Source of the DNA: Cordia subcordata
Lineage: Eukaryota > Streptophyta > Magnoliopsida > Boraginales > Cordiaceae
DNA length: 64,000 nt
Assembly (NCBI GenBank): GCA_028554755.1
Contig: JAPTOF010000007.1
Span: forward strand, 1,148,001-1,212,000
Direction: 5' to 3'
Of this stretch, positions 31,901 to 44,107 are shown piece by piece (position 1 is the stretch's first letter; each line of letters begins with the position of its first letter). A model generated the notes under the pieces. It was not told the DNA's origin and searched no databases. It saw nothing but the letters and a program-made list of their open reading frames with translations. A program made the position numbers and the translations under genes.

Positions 31901-34900
31901 TTCGTCTACAATCCAAAAGAATGGCAAGGCTAATAGCATTTATTGACCCCTTTTCTAAACTATATGCTTTCCAAAAAGAGGAGGCTACTTTCGTATCCAA
32001 ATAGCCACACAAATCATTAAATAATGGTCAACTTTAATTATTTAACCCACACTAATTAATTACTTTCAACAGGCACTAATTTGAATCCAAAGAAAACAAA
32101 TTGCTGTTCAGTATTGCACTCTCAGTTTGAGACAGAATAACCAAATCGGGTAAGTAATTTGAGGCTATGGAGCATAATTTCTCGCTAACATGCACAACTA
32201 TCCACCTTGACATTATAAGAAATGTTCATATCCAGAAGGCTAGGAAAACAGACGGCCTCCAACATAACAGGGTTAAGTTTTCTGCTCTCTGGGAACAAGA
32301 AGGGATTGACTTACCACATGCTGCAAAAACTAAATGGTCATTCTTTGGCAATCAACTTACCATACTTCTCAAGAAATCGGAGCGCCTTTTCAAGAAATGA
32401 TGGACCTCCATCTATATCTTCAAGTGCCAGCAAAATTGGACGTCCAACAACCAAAGATTTAACAGGACGTTTATCTCTCCCTGGATAGAAAAGAAAGCCA
32501 TAGAATAAGAAGCTGCAAAAGTCTGCATCATCTTTTATACGAGTATGCAGATACACTGATGGAAAGATAATAAGAAATTGCAAAAGTCTGCAGCATCTTT
32601 TATACAAGTATGCACATACACGGATGGAAAGATCCTTCAATTGCGTCATTGTTGTCATTCCTAAAAATTCCATTGTGACCCATCACAAGAGCAGCATTAG
32701 GTGCTTGTGCAAGAGCATGTTCCAGTGCTGTCTTCCACTCATATATGTCATCTGTCGTCTCTGCCTGAAAGGCAATTTATTTCCTAGCATCACCTAACTG
32801 AAAAGAACTAAGAAAAGGACACCTGCAACTGCATGTGACACCAAAAATGCAAAACAGATACCAAGATGCAAACAGATGCAGGCAGGGAGTCAATAGGCAA
32901 CAAACAGAGAGCAAAAGTGTGTCTTATTCAGAACCTTAAGCGTAAAAGCTCGTCCGTCCCGTCCATCAGGAAACAGCACAGTTAACAATTTTTTGTCTTC
33001 TCTAACAACAACACTGCACAATAAAGAGTATATAAGCTATCTGGGATAGGAGGGCCAAGAGAGAGAACGAGAGAGAGAGAGAGTGAGTATCATGCAACTT
33101 CAGATATGTACCACTGGTTCATTACCTCCCTGAATTGTTTAAGTCAATACCACCTAAAGTTAGATTTACTTCACCACCTCGCTGGGGAAGTGCACTCTGC
33201 ATGAAACCAAAAGAATGAAATCACAATGGAGGGAAAAATCCAAAACATGCAATGAAATATAATAGCAACAAAAGCACATAAAAGAAAGAATGTTGAACAA
33301 ATGGGCTTTATATGAGATTGCCTCTTTAATTATCAAAAATCCTGGTGGCCTCAAACTATTAGCTCAACATAAATGTCCATAGCAACAAACTCTACTTGAT
33401 TCACATTAGATATCTGAATAAGAGATGAATATACAAGCTGATACTAACAGGGTCATTCTTGAAGAAAACCAAGGAAGTACGAGTTAGGATAAACCAACGT
33501 TTCTTCCACGACTTCCATCCTAAACCTGCAAAAAGTTAAAGACAATTTAAATATGCAAGTGATATGACCAAAATTCAACGCACTACAGCAACACAAGACT
33601 GCATGGAGAAGTTTTAAGAAAATAAAAGCGATACAATGTTGCTTGCAGATCTGTAACCTATGGTAAGGGCAAACAAAAACCCCAACTGTTTTAGCTCCAT
33701 CTCTGTACTAGTAAACTGAAATATTCCAGTTCTCCTCTTACCAATGACTTAGGGCCAATTATAGCACATGGACACTAAAAGCATAAATGAATAAGAACAG
33801 TCTCTTTTCCAATAGTTATATGAAAATAGGCAATCATAGCACATGGAAAGTAAAAGCATGAATGAATAAGAAGGTTTACTTTTCCAATATCTATATAAAA
33901 CTGAAAAGGTATGGAAAGTGCCTATCTCCAAATATATAAGTCCAAAAATAAAGATCAAATCTTTAAAGCTAAAAGTTGGTCAAAAATTTACTCTTGTAAG
34001 TTAAAGATAGCCTTAAGCAGGGTACAGGCTACCTGAAGGGTCCTGCTTAATATCTAAATTAAATAGGAAAATTAAAGGCAAGCATCAAAGAGAAGTGGAG
34101 AGAGCATTCTGACAGATCAGACAGCATAAGAGCTAGATCTTTGAGATTGTGATATGCTAAGCCACTTAGGTTATGTAAATTAATTTTGTCTAGTAATGTG
34201 CTCGCTTACGCAGCATGAAAGAGGCAGCTGCAGCCAGAAAATCACTTACTACCTGTTAAACACAATAATTAAATACAAACAAACCCTCTCTGGAAGCTTA
34301 AACTTTTAGATGAGGAGGTAATCAATATGGTGCCAAAGCACAGGTCATGGGTTTGAGTCTCATTGTTACTCATTTAAAAACGTTAAAACTTCCAAGTTTA
34401 GGGCTCAAAAGTAATCACGTCTTCACATGAAGGGGCATGTTAACCACAATAAATAAATATAACCATTGCCTCTCTAAAAGATTAAGTTTTTAGATGAGGT
34501 GGTAACTCAACACTATCAATGTTGTAACCACTAGGATGAACTATATTGAGAACTGGACCTCGAGTAGACACTAGCACATTAAGGTCCTCACAAGAGAGGT
34601 ACACATCAATAACCAATGCAAACAATTTTAAAAAATAAAAAGCAACTGAGGTTGCCCTTCAGATAGCTGCCTAAAGCATTAATAACGTACTGAACTCAAC
34701 AAATACAATAATCATGAAAAATATCTAGGGACAAGTACAAGCTAGTGAGCTATTAAATATATCATGAACAAGAAGAGGAAAAGGAAACAATATAAAACAT
34801 GTACTGACCTTTTGAAGATATGAAAAGCGGCCCACTCTTGAAAACCTGCAAATGACAACATACATACTAGAACTATCAATAACTCTAACTAGGGAAGCCT

Positions 34901-37569
34901 AAAGAGGAAAATAATACATATCATACCCTTCCATCAATGAAACATGGGAAAGAAGCCATTAACAAACAGGAGGAGAGACAGTTGACGAGTAAGACCAGTA
35001 TTAATGAAGCCCCACAATAAAGAGCAATTTCTTACTATTAGCAATCCTTGCCTCTTCATCAACAGATAAATTTATAAATGGAAATTGATGGTCTCCACAA
35101 ATTCCTTGTCTCCTTAAAGAAGGTCTAGATTAACATAAAGATGTTTTTCTTCATGCTTTTCTGTTTCTTAGGGAACAAGACCTCTTCATATCAAGGAGGA
35201 GGGAGGGTGGTGAAATTTGAGCCCAAGGCCTCATGGATGTAGGAGAGCCCTTAAGCCACTTGGGCTACAACTCAACCAAACGTAAAACCCGCTTATTCAC
35301 CTATGGAAAGAAAACTAAAATTGATAGAAACAGAAAGTAGAATGAGGAAACCAAAGCCTAAGAACTAAAACTATGATTTGCAAATCTTAAGCTTTAGAGA
35401 ACAGCTTCTAGCTGGGAAACATATGCAATTGGATTCAATTTTAATAACATATTGACAATGGTCTTAGTCCAGCTGTTGCTAAGCAAAAGAAGATTGGTGC
35501 TTTTGAGCTAAGAAATTGACATTTCATCTTTGATATTTTTTAGCTCCCAACTAGTAAGTTAATTGTCATCACAAAATCAACTAGCAACCTAACTTTCAAA
35601 GCCACTCCTCAAGAATGCATGAAAATGCATCTCAATTCATTATCACACATTTCGAAGATTTCAGGAGCTTCCGGAGGGGTTGACTTATCCAGCCCTAGAT
35701 TGAAGTCAATTTTCTGTTGCCCTAATTGACACTGACTTTCCAAACTCGCTTCTTCCACCATTTCATCCACTATAGAATCTCTTAATAATATATTTCAAGA
35801 ATCAGTTAGCAAACAGGAGTTCTGGATTTGCCAATCTTAGGCATGCACAAGAGTTTAGGGACACTTTGAGAGCAAAATTGACCACTAATATGAACTAACT
35901 AGGGCTAGGTGCAAAAACAAAAATAAAAAGAAAAGATACTAATATTAATAACAATTAATGGGAAAACCAACATCAAGCTAGTTAACCATCAGACTACTAA
36001 TATAAACTAAAACTAAAGAATATATACATATACAAGCTAGTTAACCATCAGACTACTAATATAAACTAAAACTAAAGAATATATACATATACCTATACCA
36101 TACACATTTTTATTTATACACACATGCAAACGAAAGAATAGCTTTGACTTTAAACAGACAACTTTTGACCAAAATTGACCTCAGAAACTATTCTCAGCAA
36201 GCAAAATTGACCGCTAATATTACCTATCTAGGGCACGTTGCAAAATAGATCAGCAGAAGTCTTCAACTAACAAATTGGAATTACTGCAACAAATTAATAC
36301 CACAAGTAATCATGTCCTCAATTGCAAAATTGCAGTAAAGATGCATAATTTTCTTATGTACCCTCTTACAGCAAAACAGTCTACTATATCCAGTGAACAA
36401 AACACCTAACTGAAAACTTATAATCCAATCTGCATTACTGCTTTCATATGATGAGTGCCCATCACTCACCTCTCTTTCCCCAAGGTTTCCTCTCCAGATT
36501 CGGTCAATGTTCCATGTCTTCCGGAAAAATCGGAAATATGCATGGACAGTTTTAGTTTGCTCAATCGTTGGTTTCATTTCCTCGTGACTTAGAAAACAAA
36601 GCTAAATGGAAAAACATATCACACTGTTCATTGCTCAACAAGAATGCCATAACGCAAATACTGCATTGTGATGGAGCAATCACCAGGCATCACTTGAGGG
36701 ATCAACCCAAGCACCAAACCATAACATATTCTTCTTCTCTCATCTCCCTTTGATGGTCTCAACAAAATGGCTAGCTATGAGAAAACACATCACACTGCTC
36801 ATTGCTCAACAAGAAAGCCACAATCCAGATAATGCATTCTGATGGCGCAATCGCCAGGCATCACTTCAGAGATCAACTGGAGCACCAAACTAGAAAATAT
36901 TCTTCTTCTCTCTCGTCTCTCTCGTCTCTCGTTCACGGTCTCAATAAAATGTCTAGCTTTCTTATTTCCTAATAGGCATAACCTTGATTGTCGCCTATAA
37001 CTCTATAACCGCAACAGATTCACCGATTAAAACCAAACCAAGTCTTATCGCGTCACCATTTTTATGAATTTGACGATGCCACTCATGCCCGTTCACGACC
37101 ATCTCTTCCACAAACCCATATTGCAATCATTGTCGAAACAATAAGGAAAAAGGGAAAAGATACAAACTTTAACAGCAAATTTGGTCAGAAAGCCAATATT
37201 TTAACAAATGCACAATCAAAGATACAAACTTTAACAACAAATTTGATCAGAAAGCCAATATCTAACAAATGCACAATCAAAGATACAAACTTTAACAACA
37301 AATTTGATCAGAAAGCCAATATCTAACAAATGCACAATCACACCTTCACTACAAATTAAAACTTTGACAACAATTATTTAAAAAAGAAAAACCTTGACTT
37401 TTAACTGACCCGCATTTGACTAAAATTGACTTCGAAAAACATTCTCTTCAAGCATTTAAATAAAACTAAAAAAGAATAAAATATTCGAGAAAAAGAAAAA
37501 AGAAATTATTTTTACCGTATTTGAAGTCCCAATACGAGGGCGCTCAAATGCGGGGAGCGAAGCCGACAT
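19912..37569 (-). CDS. PHGAP1: PH-RhoGAP-coiled-coil Rho (ROP) GTPase-activating protein, REN1/PHGAP family
   Basis: 22 exons: 37569-37516, 34845-34809, 33525-33449, 33196-33126, 33013-32935, 32764-32620, 32480-32361, 31770-31693, 31223-31168, 31080-31011, 29522-29435, 27720-27477, 27174-26953, 25622-25281, 24636-24587, 23912-23852, 23029-22946, 22431-22318, 22234-22065, 21533-21464, 20791-20609, 20094-19912. All borders are GT-AG and in phase; 865 aa. PH domain about 20-125 (GWKSWKKRWFILT; GRAFTLKAE). RhoGAP about 165-370 with catalytic Arg203 in EGILRQSAD and VAACMAPLLLRPL. An acidic Ser-rich linker follows, then coiled coil (about 575-735; ARGNAILQASLERRKQALHE). A conserved C-terminal helix (TRLDFFKERRSQLMEQ) ends at PSSPSWN. 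Known role: PHGAP/REN proteins stimulate GTP hydrolysis by ROP GTPases at the cortex, limiting polarity domains. Exon 14's linker is the least conserved part. Introns are full of repeats. Confidence 0.95.
28190..28625 (-). mobile_element. LINE remnant (reverse-transcriptase C-terminal zinc-binding region)
   Basis: In RhoGAP intron 11 the minus strand encodes ETVEHFWLKCFWARW, then in another frame TPWKERNRRAFEGKE, both typical of the zf-RVT tail of plant non-LTR retrotransposons (ETxxHLFxxC; W-ERN-R-FEG). The reading frame is broken. Toward 28200 it runs into AATAAA and a duplicated 'atgtagatagc-cacaagg' motif. It is a degenerate 3' fragment; its exact ends are not defined. Confidence 0.72.
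29920..30100 (+). mobile_element. Copia reverse-transcriptase relic
   Basis: The plus strand in RhoGAP intron 10 reads HSSGIWDLVDF, then after decay FSPGNKVDQLKAHLVVKGY, matching the start of Copia RT (SGTWELVD ... PDGKVDRLKARLVAKGY). Stops and indels are present, and no LTR was recognised nearby. It is opposite in sense to the host gene and older than the copy at 2468-7580. Confidence 0.75.
32514..32643 (-). repeat. 65-bp tandem duplication spanning the exon 6 splice donor
   Basis: Two 65-bp units (32514-32578 and 32579-32643), each with 'tgcaaaagtctgca(t/g)catc' and 'gatggaaagat'. The right unit holds the end of RhoGAP exon 6 and its donor (CCGT|GTATGT at 32620). The left unit holds a second GT (CAGT|GTATCT, about 32555) in the same relative position. 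Confidence 0.85.
33758..33902. repeat. Tandem duplication (about 73 bp x2) in RhoGAP intron 2
   Basis: Two units share 'tatagcacatgga-a-taaaagcat(a/g)aatgaataagaa' and 'ttttccaata', starting near 33758 and 33831. The sequence is non-coding. Confidence 0.75.
34254..34509 (+). mobile_element. TRIM-like miniature LTR element in RhoGAP intron 2
   Basis: Two direct terminal repeats of 71 bp (34254-34324) and 72 bp (34438-34509), about 80% alike by eye. Both begin TGTTAA, contain 'CCTCTCT' and 'TTTTAGATGAGG-GGTAA', and end in CA. TATGGTGCCAAAGC follows the first repeat, a decayed form of the tRNA-Met primer site TGGTATCAGAGC. GAAGGGGCA precedes the second, a purine tract. The internal part is only about 113 bp and non-coding. 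No clear target duplication was found. Confidence 0.68.
35165..35285 (-). mobile_element. Possible tRNA-derived SINE in RhoGAP intron 1
   Basis: The minus strand carries TAGCCCAAGTGGCTTAAGG (A-box-like) followed about 30 bases on by GGGCTCAAATTTC (B-box-like). The ends and a target duplication were not found, so this is a promoter-box call only. Confidence 0.5.
35972..36090. repeat. 59-60 bp tandem duplication in RhoGAP intron 1
   Basis: The block beginning 'caagctagttaaccatcaga' and ending 'aagaatatatacatata' occurs twice back to back with almost no change, so it is recent. A looser, older pair ('gcaaaattgacc-ctaatat') brackets it near 35870 and 36200. Confidence 0.88.
36600..36960. repeat. 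Tandem duplication of about 180 bp in RhoGAP intron 1
   Basis: Two units start near 36605 and 36776, with shared blocks 'cacactg(t/c)tcattgctcaac', 'atcgccaggcatcactt-ag', 'gcaccaaac' and 'ttcttcttctct'. A TCTCGTC-type simple repeat grew in the second unit. Confidence 0.82.
37156..37342. repeat. Three-copy 61-bp minisatellite in RhoGAP intron 1
   Basis: Units begin 'aaagatacaaactttaaca' at 37156, 37218 and 37279. Copies 2 and 3 are nearly identical; copy 1 differs at a few sites. It lies about 170 bp inside the first intron. Confidence 0.88.
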
Positions 37570-37900
37570 TGCTTTATCCACTTGTTATTATTATTCCTCA
37601 CAGTTGAGTCAAGTGAAGTTCAAAAGCTTTTAATTCAATGGTTGAAGCAATTGTTTCAGCATTCGAACGGAGCGAGTCGTGGGCGAGTCAACTCGGGTCG
37701 GAATGGAAACTCAGCCGCAGAATCAGAAGAGTAGATCAAGATAAGAGAGGGAAAAATGTTAGGGTTAGTTTTTCAATAGATGATGAAGAAGAAGAAGCAG
37801 TAACCACCACCAAAAACACACGCACACACGCACTTGATTTATAAGAACAAAGATATCTCTGTGTTTCTCTCCCTGTATTTAATATAATATATGCATATGT
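37570..37900 (-). promoter_or_regulatory. RhoGAP leader and possible TATA region
   Basis: The minus strand shows an AT-rich TATA-like run (ATATTATATTAAATA, 37876-37892) followed by GGGAGAGAAACACAGAGA. This places a transcription start near 37850 and a leader of about 280 bases before the ATG at 37569. Inferred from position and composition. Confidence 0.4.
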
Positions 37901-39759
37901 ATATATTATAGTTTTTTTGTTTCTTTATTTGTGGGTCAAGTATTTTAACAATTGCTGCTGGTTTAAGTTTTTGAAAACAAGTTTCTTACAAGATAAATGA
38001 TATTGTTGCTCCGACGGAAAGAAACAAGGTTGAATGCAAATTTGTGATTTGAGGTGGATCTTAATCTCGTGTTTTGAGTTGAGTATACTAGATTTACTTT
38101 GTGTTTGGCTCGTAATTAAGGCTTGATGCCAATTTTCTGTAATGATACTTACCTCTAAATCTAATGCTTAGTATAAAGAACATATCGTATACATAAGGGT
38201 TGCTATATAATAGTCGGACTCTAGTTAAATGGATTTCCTTATCGAAAAGAAAAAGAGAAAAACATGACCTCGTGTAACCAAAGTTCTTTTGTAGAGGTTA
38301 GGTTTATTTTGAAATTTATTGTATATAGCAACAATATGTAATTTGTTTTAGAGATATTTAATTATAGATGTTGAGTACAATTTTTAAACTTAATATACGT
38401 AGTGATGAATTATAACTCGTATTAAAACAAGTTTTTAACAAAAGAAAATGATACTCTTGTACATTAATTTTTTTTTTTAAATCGAGTTTATTTTAAAACT
38501 TATTATGCATAATAAGGAAGTGTAACTTATTTTATAGATTTTGATTTATAACATGATAATTTATAATTGCTATGACTTTTTAGCAAGCTGATAAACATTA
38601 TAAATTGCGTCTGCTGTCATACACTAACCACAAGCTTTTATCATCTCACATTTAAAATTTCAAAACTAACATCTCAATGGATATATTGCTATTTGCAAAA
38701 TTCACAACTGCTAAATAAACGGTGAAATTTGTGTATTTCTTGGAGTTTCAACTTTTTTAAAAGAAATTTAATTACTTATTATAAAATAGACTTGTTTTTT
38801 TTTAAATATATTTTTGTCATTAAAAAAAGTCCAATTTAAACGGGCTTTTGAAAAATTGAATGAGAATATTTTCCTAACTCCTATTTTAATTATAACCTTT
38901 TAACTTAAGATTTTAATTATATAATTTATATAGCAACAAATCTTGACCATTGTTTTAAATAAAGAAGAGTAAGAAAATGAAATTGGAGAAATATTTTTAG
39001 CAGCGATAAGTTAAAAAGTTAAAATCAAATAAGAATCAGGAGGGGATCTTCATCGGTCGATTAAGATATTTTGCGAAATTATTGTATACCCTGCAAAACA
39101 TCATCTACTTCTGCTATAGAATTACTAATGCTGTTACTTATATTAGGTGAGGGAAATAAGTGTAACGCCAAGTACAAGTAATTAATTATTTATTGTGGCA
39201 TGTTGGTAATGTTTGATAAGACGGTCTCCATATTTGTTGCTGCTTTTCTTCACCAACTCTTTTGGCCCGTGACTTGCTCTCTTTGATTGATTGGCCCCCA
39301 TTGCTGTTAGATAAAAAAAATTAACCCCTTCACATAAGGCTAAAGCTCCTTTTTCATGAAATACGATTGACTTTTTTCACATTCATTTGGTTTGTCACAC
39401 TTTGGCTTGTGAGTTTTTCAAGCAAGTATTGGCGTAAGCTTTTGTTCGGTCACACAAAATGATATTTGCACTTTGTGTATAATGTGAGTTTCACGTATAT
39501 GTAAGATTTATTTGTCATTATTCAGTATAAAGGTATAAAAAAAACTGCAACAAATGAGTATAAGTTACACATGTTATGTCGGACATGATTCGTTTTGCAC
39601 GTAAGCAAAGCCAACAACGGAGGGCTAGTTGAGGGAGGCACCAAGTGCCAACCCATATTCAGGCTAATTGAGGATGGTTGCGGTCAGCAAGGATAACATG
39701 GAGATGAGGCACATATAGCGTTTAGGATTAAAGATTATGGATGCCATCACGGAGCTATA
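37901..39759. other. Intergenic, no gene seen
   Basis: AT-rich sequence with poly-T and poly-A runs. No domain is visible in either strand, and no bounded repeat was recognised. Confidence 0.5.
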
Positions 39760-39986
39760 GGGCTGTTTGGATTGGCTTTTTTTGAGAAAAAAGTACTTTT
39801 TTTTTCTGAAAAAGTTACATTAAATTTGTAATAACTATTTGATTTGACTTTCAAAAAAGTTGAAATTCTGAAAAAGTTCAAATACAATTTTTTTTAGAAG
39901 TCAAAATTTTCAACTTATTAAAAAAAACTATTTTTCAAAAGCTGTTAAAAAAAACACTTTTGAAAAAATCCAATCCAAACAAGTCC
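39760..39986. mobile_element. Tourist-like MITE, 227 bp
   Basis: Imperfect inverted ends: left GGGCTGTTTGGATTGGCTTT; the reverse complement of the right end reads GGACTTGTTTGGATTGGATT. ATA flanks both sides. It has the same length as, and roughly 80% similarity to, the element at 60680-60906, including 'aaatttg-aataa-tatttgatt' and 'gactttcaaaaaag-tgaaa'. Non-coding. Confidence 0.75.
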
Positions 39987-40219
39987 ATAATTGTGGGATG
40001 CTGTGAGATTCATAGAAGTAGAACGGCAACAAATTAGGGCCTGATTTGGTAACCTTATTGTGCTTTAAATTGGAGAAGTAAAGATGAAAGGAGGTACTCT
40101 ACCCTCGATAAGCCTTGATACCGTGCCATTGGTATCCACAAATTGAAAAAGGGATTTTAGTTGCTGAAAGTAAAGTCTTAATTGTAGGGATTCCCGAAGG
40201 AATCTACACTTGTCAATTT

Positions 40220-40856
40220 TGCGTCTGTTTGGCAAATTTAATTGTTAGAGTAATTAATAGTTGTTTAAGTAGCTGATAGCTATTTAATTAGCTGATTGAA
40301 CAAAATGTGCTTGGTGAAATTAGTTATTAGATTAGCCGATGAATGTAAAATAACGTAAGGACATCAATACCTTGTTATTATTATTGTTATGATAATTATA
40401 ATTATTATTACTATTATGGGAATAAGATAATATATTTCATAATTAGATATTTATTTTTTATAATCATATTTTAATATATTTAAATATAATTAATTTTTTG
40501 ATAAAACATTTGTATCAATATTATAAAAATTAATTTTAATATATTCAAATTTATTTTGTCAAAAAAAGAACTAATAAAACTTATAATTTTTGGTAATGTT
40601 GATTATATAGAATTTGAAATTCATTTTTATATTATTTTTATTTATATTTGTTAAAGAAAAGATAAAAATATAGAGAGAGATTGGAGAAATAATATAATTA
40701 TAAAAAAAATGAAGAAATGATAGAATTACTAAAAAAACAAATCAAAAGCTAAAAGTTATCTGAAAGACTAAAATTTTTAGCTTTTGAGAAATACTAATTG
40801 AGACGCTAAAAACTGCTTAAAAAAAGTTACTTGAAGCTCTAGTTTGCCGAACAGCA
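40220..40856. mobile_element. Possible longer inverted-end element
   Basis: The left end GTCTGTTTGGCAAA and right end TTTGCCGAACAGC are near-perfect inverted matches about 640 bp apart. The interior is AT-rich with several AGCT-centred short repeats. No target duplication could be fixed, and no coding capacity is seen. Confidence 0.45.
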
Positions 40857-41306
40857 ATAATTTGGAAAAATAGTGTTTTGACCGGTCAAAATGCTAAAAT
40901 CTACTTGAAAAGCTGTTGATGAACATGACTTTTATATGAGTCAACAAAATCAAACATAGTTGGCAATTGTTTGTAATTCGTTTTTTTTTTTTTTAAGATA
41001 AAAGGAATTGTCCGTTTTCAAGTCTCTATACTTGGATTGAATGTAGATGCAGCGGTTTGTCCTTTAAGAAGTCCACTATTAAAGTCTTATTTGGAGTTGC
41101 TATTTACCATATACGGAGAGGACACGACAATCGCCTTCGTGGCACTGTAGCTTCGAATGGTGACTAAATTTTTGCAATTTTTTCTTTCTGATATTAAACA
41201 TTTAATGTACAAAGGTAAGGGATTTAGGAACAACAAAATTAACAGGGCTATTTGCTAGGCAAGGAACGAAGATATGGACATCTTGACTAGATTCGGTCCA
41301 TTTTTT

Positions 41307-41514
41307 AAAAGGGTTAACCAAAGGAGAACCCCTTTCCCACCTGGCTAGAAGCCCTTTAACCAGGCGGGAAGTTAATCGAGAGATGTGCGTGAGTGGCAGC
41401 CCGACCAGGGAGAGGACCAACGGGCGTGGAAATCCAGCAATTTCATGATATTTCAATGAAAGATCGCCACCACACGACTCGATCCTGCGTTGTCGAGTGT
41501 CCACTTACCAACAT
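41307..41514 (-). mobile_element. tRNA-derived SINE, copy 2
   Basis: 208-bp relative of the SINE at 14923-15172, sharing the block from 'aaaagggttaaccaaaggag' through 'gaccaacgggcgtggaaat'. It is flanked by a perfect 16-bp repeat ATTCGGTCCATTTTTT (41291-41306, 41515-41530). A-box-like TGGTAAGTGG and B-box-like GGATCGAGTCG are on the minus strand. It lacks about 20 bases between the boxes and the 5' extension seen in copy 1. Confidence 0.87.
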
Positions 41515-41530
41515 ATTCGGTCCATTTTTT

Positions 41531-44107
41531 GTCTTTTGATGGGATGGATCATTGTGTTTTGATGTTGATTTAATAAAAATATACTTGCCTACATACATAT
41601 ATATACATATACATACATATATATATATATGTTGGAGTTTGGACCTTCTATGGCGAGCTATCAGTCCAGGTGGGGAATAAGACATGTCCAGCGTAGCTTT
41701 CGGGGATTTCAAGGCAAATGGGCTGATTTGCTTTACCGCTGCCTGGTCCAGTTTTAGTTTACCAATAAATTTTTCTGATACTTGGTCCCCAATCCAATGG
41801 GTAACTCATATGACAATATAGTTATAAGAGCATGGGTTTGTTTCTCTATTGATCTCTAAATTATGGTAGGAGCAAATATTTTATTCTTTTTGAATTATTT
41901 AAATGAGTTTTTTTTAGTTCTTAAATTATTAAATATTAACTTCTGAAAAACACTTTTTTTCAAAAGTTATTTGAAAAGCACTTGAAAAAAAATCAACTCG
42001 AACGAGCCCTTAGTTATTTTCTTTCAGAAGTTAACATTATTGTTAATTTCTTTAACAAGTTATGTATCATAATCGTGTGATCGATGTTAATTTTTAGATG
42101 AAAATGGTATAAAAATGGATAAAAGGACTAATAATATTTAACAATTAATAATTTATGAATTAAAAGACTCACTTTGATAATTTAGGAATTAAAATATCTC
42201 GCATACTGTAGTTCAAGGAGTTGTGAAAGAGTAGCCCTAAGAAACTTGCAAAATACAGGTTTGTATATTAACATGTAATAATTTGATAATTAGAAATCGG
42301 AGTCTATGTTAAAATTCAACATTCAAATTCTACCAATTGTGTTTTATGTCTTAAATAATAAATAAATAAAAAGCCAAACATTCTCACATGGTCCAAGCGG
42401 ATTTTTTTTTTTTTTTGGGTTAGAGCAACTCAAAAGTTATTTTTGAGCTTTTAAACTCATCAAACGCGGTTGGTCTAATTAAAGTTATTTTAGCCTTTGG
42501 AGCTCACACTCCTGAAAAGAGCTTATAAATCTATATATTACATAAAAGAAGGTGAGTTTTTTAGTACATACTATATGTCATTACTCTAAGTTTTTCTTTT
42601 TTTTAATCCAACAAAGCATTTGGTCTACCCTTCTATATATATAAAATTACTATATAATTTAAATCTATCTAATCACCAGCTAATAAATAATTATTTAATA
42701 TCATGTAAAAATGTCACTGAAAAATCTTTCTTTTGCTTTTTCCCTGTATCAAATTATTTTCTTATTTTACTTTCTCAATTTAAATATTTTATTCAATTAT
42801 TAAAGATCTCTTATAAATAATTTACACATTCTTTTAATTACTAAAGCCTTCTCATAAAAGCATTATTTGTATTAAAAACTTACCAATAATTAAATTTTAA
42901 AAGATATATCTATATTCTCTAATAAAATGTAAAACTTGGTTATGATCAATAATAAATAGAAATATTAAAAAAATGCATTTCTCCTGTGCAAATACACAGG
43001 TATACTTTAGTTTATTAAAAAGAGTGGACGAAGTAAAAGACATGTTTATTGAGCAAGTTAATAGTTTAAAAGTACATTTCATTTAAGTTGTTTATTTATT
43101 ATTTCTTGTAAGTATCAAAAGTTTCACATAACTTTTAATTGCTTATAAGTACGTTGCTATAATATATATTTATATATAAATATATAGCCATGATCGTGAG
43201 AAGAGGCCCATTGCAAATCGGACCTTAAACTTTTGGCCTTTGTTTATTTTCTTTTACAAAAATAATTTTGGATCTCTTCTCGAATTTACCAATTTTGTTG
43301 CTCTTGAAATTTGGATGTACACCCCCCCCCACCCCCTCCCGTTCAGATTTTGATTTAGTAGATTTGAGGTACATGATAATTATTTCAAGTGTATGACACA
43401 AATATCACTTATGGGCTCCCAGTCTTGAGTTTGGGAATGACAATTAAATATTTTAGAGAACAAAATTTTATATCGAATTGAGAGTGGGAGCCACCACTCA
43501 AACTTAGATGAGTCACTTCTAAAATAATGTATTTCTTTATTATTTTTCGTCTATAAATTGTACTTAGATTCTTATCAAGGAGATTAGATCCTTAATTATA
43601 GGAAGAATGATTGTGACATCGAACTTTAGTGTTGGACATAATTTGAAAATGGTTTTTAGATTAAAATCGTATTAGGATGACACTCTAGTGTTACTCGTGG
43701 AGAGGAGAAAGAATTGCATAGGAAAAGTGTAAGCTGTTAATGACTGAGGTGCTGGTGTGATGATAAGAATGAGGTTAAAAATGTTTCGTCTAAACTGTGC
43801 TTATCTGCGTTTGTGTGTATAATTCCTTTTCTTTGTTAACTGTATTTGTCTTATTAATAAGAAGTATAAGTGGAATTTGAAAAGAAAAATCCTTGGCTTC
43901 AATTATTTGAAGTAGAGCGTGAAACAAAAACTATTTTTAAAATTCAATAGTATAATTTAAGTTATACATACATACATATATATATGTGTGTGTGTGCATG
44001 TATGCGCGTGCGCGCCCACATACCTAAAAAAGGGTCCATTTTTGTTATTCATTTTATTTAATGTCAATTATAATAGTGTTCATGATTAAATTATTATTGA
44101 AGTTCTT
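41531..44107. other. Intergenic, AT-rich, no gene seen
   Basis: A TA/CATA microsatellite lies at about 41580-41630. A right-hand MITE end (AAAAATCAACTCGAACGAGCCC) lies at about 41940-42011. A C-tract lies at 43323-43340, and TG/CG alternating sequence at about 43985-44020. No coding domain was recognised. Confidence 0.5.

Noticed and set aside
37638..37844. Plus-strand frame rich in Glu and Arg
   Set aside because: Antisense to the probable RhoGAP leader; no family features.
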